Assembly (NCBI GenBank): GCA_907163375.1
Contig: CAJQUW010000891.1
Location: 124,001-188,000, forward strand
Direction: 5' to 3'
Origin: Prostheceraeus crozeri
Taxonomy: Eukaryota > Platyhelminthes > Polycladida > Euryleptidae
DNA length: 64,000 bases
Translations under genes and position numbers: made by a program
The notes under the pieces: generated by a model
What the model was told of the DNA's origin: nothing
Database searches by the model: none
Seen by the model: the letters and a program-made list of their open reading frames with translations, nothing else
In this document: positions 21,172 through 31,999 of the stretch, piece after piece
How positions within the stretch are numbered: the first letter of the stretch is position 1
How the letters are laid out: every line of letters begins with the position of its first letter

Positions 21172-23174
21172 GTGAGTCAGTTTCCATGTATGGCATTATG
21201 GATTCTATCCTTCGCTTAGTAATTGATAAGCATATTGCATGCTTTAACTTGGTGTGTGGTCAAATAGGAACGCCGGCACGAACTAAGGGCATGTTTTGCA
21301 TCGAATTCTCGCTCACTCACTCATGACCATAGCCTCTATGGAAGCCGTTGGTGCACCCATTGAAGCACAGAAGATCTCTATTTCTACCTGTCGTCGACTC
21401 CTCTCACGCGCCCGATTTCCGTTCCTCCAGACCACTCCAGAATTCTAGCAGGCAAAAAAGGAGGTCTGAGTCATTTGTAAGGACATATATCCGATCAATG
21501 AAAACGTATAGGTGAAATTGCGCTACATAGGTACACTGTAGAGGAGGCTCACCTGTGCGTTTTCTGAAATCGGATATGCCTGCATCTTGTCAGACACAGT
21601 TAAAATGCTTCTATTTCATTTTAGTCGGTATCCAAGAAATTATTTATAGCCTACGTTTGGCGAAAGCCCTGTTGCAGATTGCATCTCCAGAATTTCAGCA
21701 AGCAGTATTCAGCTTCGCCAAATAAACGACGAATTACTCAATGCAGATTAAATCGGTTACAAATTATGGCATGGTAGCGATGGACTTCTAATTCATGCTA
21801 TTGGCCAATCAGGGCAGCGAATGAAGATTTTGAGATGGAAAATGTAACGCATTTTTGATTCTGGTATTATGGAAGCGTGCTTAGGCTGTTGTATATCGAA
21901 TGTTTCATCAATCACAAAAAGCCATGAAATAAGGCAGAACACACGTCCATTCTATAATTCATATTGCTGATGCGCAAGATTATTTTAGCATGCTAGATCA
22001 ATGTAGTGACAGTGCAGGCGAAAGATGTTCTTCTTCCATCTATTCTGCAATTATGCATCACCTAGAAAACCTAGTGCGCAACAATTCAGTACTGTTTGTA
22101 GATACTGGAAAATCTCCCGGATGCATGATCCTGAACATAGATGATTGAAAATTTGATCATTCAGAAATGAAGAGACTATGTTAAAAAATGACTAAAAGAA
22201 AAAAAGAAATTTTCAATAGCCTATCGAATCTTAAGATTTTCTGATATACTGCAAGCCGAAAAAGGGTAGACAATATCTATGAGTGTGGTGTAGTTGCGCG
22301 TTTGGCCATGGCCGACCTATATATTTCATAAAAAACCACACAGCTCGATCTATCGGCTGGCTATCACCTCCCGCGATGTTCCTTGGTTAACACCAACAAT
22401 AGCGGTTCACTGGCGAGTTGAGTGTGCCATCAGGGTAAACCACAGAATAAGATTCATCTGCACGTGCCATCGGTTTCCTAGAAAGGAAGAATCATATCTA
22501 ACCTTAGTATCGAAATGGCACATCACAGAATTAGACAACTTGCTCCTTCTCGAATGGATAATTCGTGCATCGCTTGCTATTGGAAATGGCAAACAATGAG
22601 CTTTCAGTAGAGGAGCCACAGCCAGTGATAGAGGCGTGCGTGCTGTGATATCACTTCGCACACACCAAAACACACATTGTCTAGCTAAAATTCGATTCAG
22701 TGTATGCACTATACAGTGAGGAATGCCGAGGAGAGGATGTGAAAACATCAAGTGAACTAATTTTCGTACGCCTGCTACTTTTCGTAATAATGATCGGAAG
22801 GTATTCTCCTCTGATAAACAATTCTCCAATGTCTTCTATCATTTTCTGCTTGCCATGGTCATTCCCCCATTTCCATCTGACAAAATGCATTTTTCCGTGA
22901 GACGTAATACTGAAGCTAATGCAGCAATTGTCACCCAAACTAACCGAAAACAAATATAGGAAAAGTTCAGACAGGAAAAACTGATTTTATATTCGATTGT
23001 GATATATTAACACTTTCCATCCCCGGAAATACGGCTGAACGAAGTAATAATGTGTATTCAAAGTTGATTGACATATCAATGAACGCATTCAGTAAACCTC
23101 TGCTGCTGATAATAATTGATTTTATAGTGGTTTCAATATCATTCTATGTAATACTTAGTTCTATCACGTTTCAG
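21172..23174 (+). other. kinase intron (GT...AG)
   Basis: The donor is GTGAGT at 21172 and the acceptor is CGTTTCAG ending at 23174. Splicing joins codon phases exactly (A|AT gives N). Small ORFs occur on both strands near 22.3-22.9 kb without recognised motifs, and no mobile element was identified in it. Confidence 0.7.
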
Positions 23175-23936
23175 ATGCGTATAATGCTGGAGCTCTCCTT
23201 CCTCGATGTGCTGACATCGATTGTTACTCAGTTTTTATGGACTACTTCGATGCTGTGATCCGAGATTATCACAAAATATCCACCAATGCAATCACTCATC
23301 CTGCCTCTGATTTCGGCAATCTGAACAGTCTTCCTTTTTGTCATCTTGACCCTGCCAAAAAATATATTGTTTCCACGCGTGTCCGTGTCGGACGAACTGT
23401 TGAAGGATTTGCATTTGCGCCTTTGATTACCAAAGAGGATCGTATTAGATTGGAACAACAGATTGCCGACGCTTTAAAGAGCATGACTGGGGAACATGAA
23501 GGCATCTATTACCCACTGACAGGCATGCAGAAGCATGTGCAAAAACAGTTGATTGATGACCATTTTCTTTTTCGTGACGATGAGCATGTATTGAGAGATG
23601 CTGGAGGTTATCGGGATTGGCCCAGTGGTCGTGGTATTTTCCATAATAATGATAAAACCTTCCTTGTGTGGGTGAACGAAGAGGATCACATCCGAATTAT
23701 ATCTATGGAAAAAGGAGGCGATCTGACGAAGGTCTACAAGCGATTAATTCAGGGAATTCAAAAGATGGAGAAGCAATTAAAATTTGCTCGTGACCAGAAG
23801 CTAGGATTTCTGACATTTTGTCCTTCCAATCTTGGTACAACGATGCGTGCATCAGTTCACCTGCGGATACCATTCCTGTCACAGCTTCCAAACTTCAAGG
23901 ACATCTGCGAACAATATTCTTTACAGGTAATTTTGC
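23175..23936 (+). CDS. ATP:guanido phosphotransferase (arginine-kinase-like), catalytic exon
   Basis: This exon encodes 254 residues, from the end of the N-terminal domain (CYSVFMDYFDAVIRDYH) through most of the catalytic domain. Conserved blocks are ISTRVRVGRTVEGFAFAP (ATP-phosphate arginines), YYPLTGM, LIDDHFLF, WPSGRGIFHN, VNEEDHIRIISM (catalytic glutamate region), and FLTFCPSNLGTTMRASVHL with the reactive cysteine of CPSNLGT. The exon ends at SLQ followed by GTAATT. With exon 1 this gives about 306 residues; the family is about 350-360, so a last exon of some 50 residues (RGTRGEHTE... in relatives) must follow. I did not find it in the next 6.5 kb. The substrate could be another guanidino compound. 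Confidence 0.92.
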
Positions 23937-24026
23937 CTATATTTAATCGTCGTTTTCTGTATAAGTACAGTTTCGACAAATAAAGGCTTCAGAGATAAGT
24001 AGGAACAGAATGATTAGATATTGATT
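23937..24026 (+). other. donor and start of the next kinase intron
   Basis: GTAATT follows the exon directly. If the gene is intact, the intron must contain the whole repeat-rich block from 24.0 to 30.3 kb. Confidence 0.5.
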
Positions 24027-24229
24027 TGCATCCTCAGTTGAAAAATGGAAGCAGACCTGAATAGCTGCTACTTCATCCAATATCAGGAATCATCAGCAGG
24101 CCTAGTTTACATTTCACAGCATCAACATAACTCCCCATTTAAAGTTGCAGCAATGCCCGGGTAAATTTGAGATTTGCAATTAGCATGTGAGTGAAATTTC
24201 GACGGGCATTCATTAAAGATCACTTTAAA
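24027..24229 (-). repeat. 203-bp repeat, left copy, inverted relative to 30103-30305
   Basis: This is the reverse complement of 30103-30305 with about six differences (about 97% identity). It contains a hammerhead-like sequence on the minus strand (24053-24103). The pair is probably derived from terminal repeats of a Penelope-like element, since PLE fragments lie between them. Confidence 0.85.
24053..24103 (-). ncRNA. hammerhead-ribozyme-like sequence, slightly decayed
   Basis: Read on the minus strand: stem I AGGCCTG pairs with CAGGTCT, CTGATGA forms the first core strand, a short stem II follows, then GAA and a small stem III ending before the cleavage-site base. It differs from the 30.2-kb copy at one stem II loop base and at the closing pair of stem III (G-U in place of A-U). 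Confidence 0.6.
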
Positions 24230-25324
24230 TAAGTTGAAAATAAAAGCAAAAAAATAAGTAGGAACAGATGTGAGAAATGGACCGCTATCCCGTTTGTATT
24301 TAGTAGCTCATCATCCGAGACACGGGTAGGGGGAATTCGTGTCGATTAAAATACATCATAACCGTAGCTTTAAAAATCGAGAGTGTCTAGTATCCCAATA
24401 TTCTATTTCTCAGTCACATGTACAGTATTCACTTCCGTAAATTGAATTTAAAAAGTGAGTAGAGGCAGGCGTGTACAAATATTTAAGGTATCATTATCAA
24501 TATCCTATGTCAATGTTTGATTAAGTTTGATATGAACAATTGGGTTGTTGATCCCTCTGATCCACAATTGCTGTTGATGATATTACGGGCAAATATTTTT
24601 TACGGGGAATTTTTTGTTTTTTCGGAGACCCAATTTTTTCACCATTTTTGGAGCCATGTAGCTCCGTTCTACATGCCAGTTACCGATTGAAATTCATACA
24701 AGATTTCCTCTATACCAAGGTTATGATGCATGCAAAGTTTGGTTGAGTAGCGAATATGCAAAAAAAGTTGCAGCTGCGTGAATATTCAAATTTTGAGAAT
24801 TTCCAAATTTTTGAAAAAATCAAATTTCTAAAAAGTAGCTCTAGATCCCGTTATATCCAAAATTGGAAGCTAATATTTCAGATTTGATGTTTTCTAATGC
24901 ATAGCAAGCATATGTCCGAAAATCAGCATAATCGGGGACAGTTCCAGACACTTCCACATGCCATTGGGTGAATCGTCGTGGTGACAGATGCATGTGCAAA
25001 TTGTGCATATATGCACACAATATTTTTTGTTATATTTGGCATAGCTTCATTTCAAATATTTGCTATCTAAGGACGTTTATAAATTTTAGTCTATGTAGAT
25101 TTTTGTAACCCCGAGGATGGACGTTGTAACAGACCGAAGTACCGGTTATATTATTAAATGGTTATCGAAGTGTATTTTGTGTTTTTAACAACTGACGAAA
25201 AGTAACTATATAGACAAGTGGAGCACCACTATTTAAAAGTCAATAAGATCGATTGCAATATTTTATTAAACAGCACTTGCCTAAGTAACAATTTGCTACC
25301 AACCTTTATATATATCTATATATA
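24230..25324. other. intergenic or intronic, no gene; one hammerhead-like motif
   Basis: AT-rich, with no coding motif recognised. The only structured element is the hammerhead-like sequence at 25105-25149. Confidence 0.45.
25105..25149 (+). ncRNA. decayed hammerhead-ribozyme-like sequence
   Basis: GTAACC and GGTTAT form stem I, CCGAGGA matches the CUGANGA core at six of seven positions, an imperfect stem II follows, then GAA, a minimal stem III (GTAC) and C as the cleavage-site base. The order and spacing fit the minimal type I hammerheads of Penelope-like elements. A plus-strand PLE fragment lies downstream at 26.9 kb. Confidence 0.5.
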
Positions 25325-26757
25325 CAGGGTTTTCGCGATCCCCTTGCGGATTTTTGCTGGGAATATTACGGTGGATACCACTGCGCATTAAACAAAGTTT
25401 TTGGATAAATGAACTATATGCAAGTAAGCCATCACTTGACGGCAATTGGCGCACTATCAATGACTAAGATTGAGTTTTATTTCATAAGATATAAAATCAC
25501 TCATATAGACTGGAGCGTATTGGCTGCTTTGCTGGATGTTAACTTTGAATTTCTGACTGTTTTATAACTTTTACTAGCTGGTCTCTTCCTAGAGGTGACT
25601 GAGATTGCCTCAGTTGCCACTGTTGTGATTACATGATCGTTGGAAAGTCAGACGTACTGAAAATTCCGACATCGACAAAGAGACATCCTCTTCAGCAAGA
25701 GCATCGATTCTTTGGAAAAGCTGATAATGGAAACTCCTTCCAAGGCTCCGAGAAAATGTGTGAATGATCATAGGACGCGGAGACTTTCTGATGTCAAGAG
25801 GTATTAATATTGTTGTAGCTTTCGAAGATGATTCCATCAATTTGCAAAGGTTGAATGAACAAAAAGTCAAATTTTCTCTATTTCCCGAGCGCAAGTACTC
25901 ATGGAAAGTTGATCAAACATTCGAAGCATACAGTTTCACGGTAAGCTATTTTAAACCTGAAGTTAATCGACTTCAATTTTATCTTTAGATGATTGAAGTA
26001 AACTTAGATACAGGATCCTATATTTCATCTTCAGTATCAGTTTAAGTGATCAGACAACATTCTCCATGGGAGTGCCAACCTCACGAGCTCTCGCTTGATT
26101 GACGCGAAACCGACGCAATCATCTTTGATCTGTGGTCTTCTGTCTCATTCCACCTTTCGATTGGATAAGTTGCCAAGTAATGGAGGAAACAGTCAATGTA
26201 AGAACGACACAGGGGCATTTTATTGATCAAAGTACTTCCAGTCAAGACACAGCTGCGAAATCGAACACAGATGCACCAGTAGGATGGGACAGACGTGACC
26301 ACTTAGGGCTCTTGAAAGACGTGAGCTCTAGACACAATATAGACATCAAAATTGAATAATCGTTGAGTTGGTCGGGATGAGAAAACTCCCACTTCCTGTT
26401 CTCCAAAGAGCCTAGACATTCCATTGTTGGACTTCTTGGTATGGAGCCAGATGCAAAATGTGCACCGTACCCAAACATTTGTATTAATTGAGACGAGAAC
26501 TAATATTATTTACTGGACAACATTAACACAGATTAAGTAAAGAAGGGGTTAATTAATTATCGTGCTTAAAGACACTTTGTCATGCGCCGTGAGCTTTGCA
26601 TACTCTGTGATATAGGTCATATGGAACTCGTTTTATTGTTTTGAGGTAAAGGTATTCAGTTAACTTCGACTTTTGGTTCTTTAAACATTGTTAAAATCTA
26701 TGTAATGTCGCATAATAACAACTTGTAAAAATCCGCAAGAATATATCGAACACCCTG
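25325..26757 (-). mobile_element. decayed mariner-like element
   Basis: The ends are CAGGGTTTTCGCGATCCCCT at left and the inverted GGATTTTT...CGAACACCCTG at right, each next to TA. Both share TTGCGGATTTTT. On the minus strand around 26.2-26.5 kb one frame reads HPDQLNDYSILMSILCLE, a worn form of the SPDLNPLDYSIWSILE catalytic block of mariner transposases. Stops and frame changes elsewhere make it a pseudogene. The size, 1.43 kb, fits. Confidence 0.6.
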
Positions 26758-26895
26758 TATATACGGTTCTTTGATATGCAATCTATAGTTGCGTAGAGTG
26801 CTCAATGGGTGTCAGAGCTTTGATAAATGAAAAAATGATGTTTTGCACTACTCCGAGTAGGCTATACTTGGAGTTTCACAAGAGACTCCTTCGAA

Positions 26896-27540
26896 ACAAA
26901 GGCGCGGAAATATCATTTGGTTTAACCCACCGTTGAGTCAAAATGTGAAAACAGATACTGGACACAAATTCCTCTCATTAGTGAATAAGCACTTTCCTCC
27001 CAACCATAAATATCGAACTCTTTTCAACAGAAACAATATAAAAGTAAGCTATAGCTGCATGACTAATATGAGAAATACTATCAAACAGCATAACAGCAAG
27101 ATATTGAATACAAACAATAACGAAAGCAACTCAAACAGCAGCGAAACTAACCAAGCGCAATCCAGTGAGCAACAATGCAATTGCAGGAAAAAGAATGAAT
27201 GACCTCTCGAATAAAAATGTTTGAAAGAATGCGTTGTGTATAAAGCGACGGTAACAACAGAAGATGGCAAAGATCATCCATGCATCGGTCAAACAGAAAA
27301 CTGCTTCAAAACGGATTTCGCAATCACAAAAAGTCTTTCACGAACATCAGATATGAAAACGAAACTTCATTGTCGAAATTTATTCAGAAATTGAAGAACA
27401 ACAACAAAAATTATAACATCAAGTGGGAAATAATTTCTGAAACATCACCGTATAAATGTGGTTCAAGAAAATGTAGTCTGTGTCTGATGGAAAATTCTAA
27501 CATAAAAAACTAATAATTTGATCAACAAAAAAATGTGAAG
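26896..27540 (+). pseudogene. Penelope-like element fragment A (GIY-YIG endonuclease end)
   Basis: The text includes LSQNVKTDTGHKFLSLVNKH, KVSYSCMTNMRNTIKQHNSK, CNCRKKNE, KECVVYKATV and YKCGSRKCSLCLMEN, which is the C-terminal half of PLE polyproteins: a linker, a CCHH-like zinc motif and the GIY-YIG nuclease that nicks target DNA. It is broken and lacks the RT. Short inverted sequences around AAATGAAAAAATGATGTTTT / TACTCC.AGTA flank it at about 26824-26880 and 27715-27775. Confidence 0.75.
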
Positions 27541-27909
27541 TTATATCTACATATTGACATAGAAGAAAATATTTACTGTCAACTATTCGCTGATCAGTGA
27601 AATATCATTGCCACATTCTTCTTGCCAATTTTATATTTTGAAAAACCTACCTATAAGTTACCATGTTCATATTGCTTTTTTGTTTCATGTTAACTGCACT
27701 ATGACGATCGCATGTAGCGTGAAACTCTAAGTATACTTGGAGTAGTCCAAAACATCATTTTTTTGATTTTTCATTTATGTTATATTATTGGAAAAATTAA
27801 GGAAGTGTAACAGTGGCACGCGATTTTCTTCATTGTGCCAAGCAGAAAAATATCACATGCTAACAAAATACAGCAGCAGCATGCTAAACAAAAGGAATGA
27901 AATAATATC

Positions 27910-28960
27910 AACCTAACGACATAAGAAAAAGTCTTTGCGCTCCCTTTCTAGTTTAGAAGCACTAGGTGGTAACTGATAAAAAGGAGTTGCAGAAAAGCCC
28001 TTGCCGCACATAGCTATGTGTTTAATAACTTTCAATATAGAGTACTTCGGGTCAGACATCTGCTGGCGATGAAGTGTCATACGCTTTCTAAATGTGTCGC
28101 CAGTCTGTCCTTTATAGTATTGATGACATTTGCGACATTCGAGCTCATACACAATATTAGAGGATCAGCATGAAATGTTTTGATGTATGTTGAAGTGCTT
28201 TTGACCATCTTTGGTATGGAAAGAAATGGAAGAACCAGGCGTAATGATGTCACAAGTTTTACAACGGGAATCATTGCAACGCTGGACGCCACGAATGGTA
28301 TTTCTGTTCTTTTTTGATAATATGGAGATCAGCGACTTAGGTTGACGGTAAGTTGATCGAATTTCAGAATCCTTAAATGAGTCAATGTATTGGAGAGAAT
28401 TGAAAATCGGTTTTATCACATTTTGAAAGACATTCGGATTGTTCTTATTGTATGTTCTTACAAATGGAATACGTCTCTTTTCACGCTTGTTATCATTTTC
28501 ACTTTTCATATTGACAGATTCAGCCCTAAATATGGCATCTTTAATAAGGGGCAACAGGTAATGTAGTTGTTGCAATCGTACCTTTATTTCATTGTAACGC
28601 AGTTTTCTGTTTTCACGATTGGATACAATGCGTTTTATTCTGTATGCAAGATTATATGGGATATTGCGAATCACGTGGCGAGGATGCGAGGAGTGAAATG
28701 GGACGTAATTCATCGTATCGGTTGGTTTACGAAAAATGTCGGTGTGAATTCTTGAAAAGCTTATATACTTAAACGTCCAGAAAATTAATTTCCTTTACCT
28801 TGGTTTCCGTGGTAAATTTAATCGATTGATGTAGATCCCGAGTAACATCTAGAAACTGATGAAATTCCCCGTAATCCTTTTTCCAGATAAGGAAACAGTC
28901 ATTGAGATACCGCAGCCACGAATTCGGATGTTCAGACTTAGATGTTATAATATAAAATTT
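27910..28960 (-). pseudogene. Penelope-like element fragment B (RT tail and GIY-YIG)
   Basis: Reading leftwards from 28960: the RT catalytic box appears as WLRYLNDCFLIW, then FHQFLDVTRDLHQSIKFT and INFLDV, followed by a helical thumb or linker, TYRQPKSLISIL, the cysteine cluster GVQRCNDSRCKTC, and the GIY-YIG domain ending MYELECRKCHQYYKGQTGDT with the catalytic arginine in FRKRM. It is a different PLE type from fragments A and C, and it is broken. Its RT begins abruptly at the junction with fragment C. Confidence 0.75.
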
Positions 28961-29990
28961 CTCACTCAAACATAAATTGCAGAATCTGCTGCCACAAGAA
29001 TATGGTTTAGTGTGTTGCACTATACTCCATCTGATGTCACAGCTTTTGTTCTTGTTTTTAAGAGACCATAAAAACTTTGATAATGATGTTCCGCTCATGT
29101 ATCTTTGATATATGAATGATTTTTTATGATTTCGATATCGCGTCTTAAAGTCACCTTCGCACATGCCGTAGTAGATTTTCTCGTCCGATTCACATGACAC
29201 TGTTGCTTTGTAAATTATACACTTCTCTAAACAGCTTCCATTCAATGGGCATTCACTTTTGTTTCTGCAGTTACAGTTCTGATTCTCATTTTCACCTGCT
29301 TGTATTGGTTGAGATTTGCTCAAAATTTTAGAGTCGAGACTTTTGATTACATTTTTCATGTTGTTGACGCAACTGTAACTTAGTTTCATGTTGTTCTTGT
29401 TAAAAAGTTTGTGGTATTTGTTATGTGGAGGAAAATGCTTTCTGATCAAATTTAGTAATCGTCGCCCAATGTCAGGTTTTACATTGGCGCTTAATGGTGA
29501 GTTGAACCATATTAAATTCCTTCTTCGCATTTCTTTTGATTCAGGTGTTGGATTGTAGGTTAAATTATGAACATAATCACTATCTTTCAATGCCCTTTGG
29601 CAAATTGGCGCTGCTTTGTAGAACTCTTCTTCATTGCAGGATAATTTTGATATTCTTCTTTCTATCATTTTTGGGATTTGCTTTAGGATTATTGGAGGGT
29701 GATTTGACTTTTTGTGAATGTATAAAGGCGCACTGTTTTGTTTTATGTATGGGCGGTAGGTTCCATTTTGTAAGTTGAAGTAAATGTCTAGAAAATCCGC
29801 TGATTTCATGCTGCATTCCGTTGTAAATTTTAAAATTTTGGTTTTGGAAGATTTTGATGAAATCTTTCCTACAACGGTCACTTTGTGGTCCTGAACTTTT
29901 TGGAATGAGCGCGAAGCCATCATCTTGGTAAAGTCCAATGTTGTTAACTCCTAATCGTTCTGTGAGTTTGTCGAGTAAAAATAAGCCCAC
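28961..29990 (-). pseudogene. Penelope-like element fragment C (RT palm and GIY-YIG)
   Basis: On the minus strand the RT active site reads NIGLYQDDGFALIP (YQDD, about 29919-29930), followed by MKSADFLDIYFNLQNGTYRP, QPLY-like SAPLYIHKKSNHPP, and the C-terminal part RRNLIWFNSPLSANVKPDIG, KLSYSCVNNMKNVI, CNCRNKSECPLNGSC and the GIY-YIG nuclease (IIYKATV, IYYGMCEGDFKTRYRNH), ending CGSRFCNLCLSEKFYI. These are hallmarks of endonuclease-bearing PLEs. It is 5'-truncated and broken. The same protein type as fragment A, on the opposite strand. Confidence 0.85.
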
Positions 29991-30102
29991 AGGTTCGCAA
30001 ATTAATTCAATATTTAATTATTCTATTTGCATTGTGTTTACCAATAGTAGCATTTATTAATTATTTCAGACGCAATAACTTAGACGATTTGCCAGTAGTG
30101 TG

Positions 30103-30305
30103 TTTAAAGTGATCTTTAATGAATGCCCGTCGAAATTTCACTCACATGCTAATTGCAAATCTCAAATTTACCCGGGCATTGCTGCAACTTTAAATGGGGA
30201 GTTATGTCAATGCTGAGAAATGCAAACTAGGCCTGCTGATGATTCCTGATTTTGGATGAAATAGCAGCTATTCAGGTCTGCTTCCATTTTTCAACTGAGG
30301 ATGCA
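30103..30305 (+). repeat. 203-bp repeat, right copy
   Basis: This is the inverted partner of 24027-24229, about 97% identical and of exactly equal length. It contains the better-preserved hammerhead-like sequence at 30229-30279. Confidence 0.85.
30229..30279 (+). ncRNA. hammerhead ribozyme candidate, full core
   Basis: Stem I is AGGCCTG (30229-30235) with CAGGTCT (30273-30279), seven pairs including one G-U. The core strand CTGATGA is 30236-30242; stem II uses TCC/GGA with a mismatch next to the core; GAA is 30258-30260; stem III is ATAGCAGCTAT (30261-30271); the cleavage-site base is T at 30272. All invariant core bases are present. The weak stem II is the doubtful point. Confidence 0.7.
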
Positions 30306-30841
30306 GCTCAAAATTTAATTATTCCATTTGCATGATACATTGTATGATTTTATATATGTATATCATATATGTATACAAATATATATTATATATATACGAT
30401 GTATATTGATTTTCAGGTGTTCAACTTCAGACCATGGAACATGCATAGATGCAGGCTGTTCTGTTGTCAACGTTATCTGACACAAATTGGATTTTGGTGT
30501 ACAAAAACTCAGAAGCACTCACTCTATGATCCCACAAATTTGCAGACTTCTCCCATTTTTCAACCACCTCGCTAAAATCTATGAATGCAATTAATAAAAA
30601 GCACAAGACGCAGTATACGATGGGGTTAGCAATTAATACTGAAGCTCATCGCACATGGGAAGTCTGAAATGTGAACAATTTCAGCATTAAGTACCACATC
30701 AACAGCAAGCAAAAATTAGGAATCACAGAGTCTCTCGTTATTTTGCACGAGAATTCCGACGTACGTTCGCAAAAAGATTTTATTTCCACCCTTTACTTGC
30801 CTTGGTAGCCTTATGTTTTGCTTCTTCTCATATCTAGGTTG
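30306..30841. other. no recognisable gene
   Basis: TA-rich microsatellite-like sequence at 30,350-30,400. An acceptor-like TTTTCAG at 30,411-30,416 precedes a region with faint resemblance to a kinase C-terminus that I did not accept (see rejected items). Confidence 0.4.
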
Positions 30842-31640
30842 TTTCATCATCATCATCATCATCCTTTCGTGCCACTGCTGGCAGATGGTCTCCACTTCCT
30901 CCTCCAGCATTTTCCATCTTTCTTTCTGAATCCACTTGATTCTGCTCTTCTCAATATCGTCTCTCCATCTTCTCCTTGGCTTTCTCCTTCGCCTTGGTCT
31001 TCCTAGCGGTGTCCATTCCGTTAGGCCTACTATCTTGACTCACTTGTTGTTGTTCATTCTGGCTAGGTGTACTGCCCAGTGTCCCTTTATCGTTCTGATT
31101 TTACTCGTTATGTCAATGATTCTCGTCCTTTCTCTGATGTTCTCGTTCCGTATTTTGTCCTTCCTCGAGATGTTCAGTATTCCTCTTCCAATACTTCTTT
31201 GTGACACAGCCAGCTTCCATTCTTGTCGCTTTGTCAGTGTCCCCGTTTTGCACCATACGTCACTGTGGCAGTATGACCGTATCAAACAACCTTCGTTTCA
31301 GGCATATTGGGATGCTCCTGTGTTTGGGTAGTTAGCGGTTTTGTCCGAACCTTCTCCAACCAGTATTTATTCTGTTATCTATTTATCTGCCAATTTCGTT
31401 ATTTACTGTTAACCATCTTCCAAGGTATTCATTTACTTCTTCTAATATTTCTCCATCAATTTGAATTCCTTGTCGTGCTGTTCGCTTTGCTATTTCATTG
31501 CACATAACTTTTGTTTTCTTCTTGTTCATTTTCATGCCATCTTTCTTTCCTTCTTCGTTTAATGATGCTATGATTCTCTGCAGGTCTTCTTCTGTATTCG
31601 CTAATAGTATTATGTCATCAGCAAATCTGATATAGTAGTG
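30842..31640 (-). pseudogene. 3' end of a LINE (RT C-terminal region)
   Basis: Reading leftwards on the minus strand: YIRFADDIILLANTEEDLQ (the YxDD box as FADD), NEEGKKDGMKMNKKKTKVMC, GEILEEVNEYLG, TGWRRFGQNR, and a C-terminus with KTKAKEKAKEKMERR. It ends in a (GAT)n tail at 30842-30862 on the minus strand, a microsatellite tail typical of several LINE groups. It is strongly 5'-truncated, with stops. Clade uncertain. Confidence 0.7.
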
Positions 31641-31999
31641 TAGCAGAAATAATAACAGAAAGGGTTTGCGGAATGAAGATGCTTAGTCACCTCTGCAATA
31701 GTTGGCATAGAAAAAATGATTTTTTAAATCAAACTCTGACAATAAATGGAGAATATCGGGTTTCCCAAAAGTCACGCAAAGCTTTAAAATGTTGTCACTA
31801 ACTTAAGTTTAACAATAAAGGTTTCGGATTTTTTGTGCAGTGTGATTCAACTTATAGGATTTTATACGGCATACCCATCTAATTTCTTCACCGCATTTCG
31901 TCATGATGTTCATACTTATTGAACGAATGTTATTATAGTAGCATTTTATCGCATCAAGACTTCAAGGCCACTGAAATATGACGATTGCACGATGGCGGA
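31641..31999. other. no recognisable feature
   Basis: Nothing recognised in this AT-rich gap between two minus-strand LINE remnants. Confidence 0.4.

Noticed and set aside
30417-30600. Possible last exon of the kinase gene after an acceptor-like TTTTCAG
   Set aside because: One frame has faint similarity (HKLDFG-like text) to a kinase C-terminus, but the splice phase does not fit exon 2, an in-frame stop interrupts it, and the GTRGEHT signature is absent.
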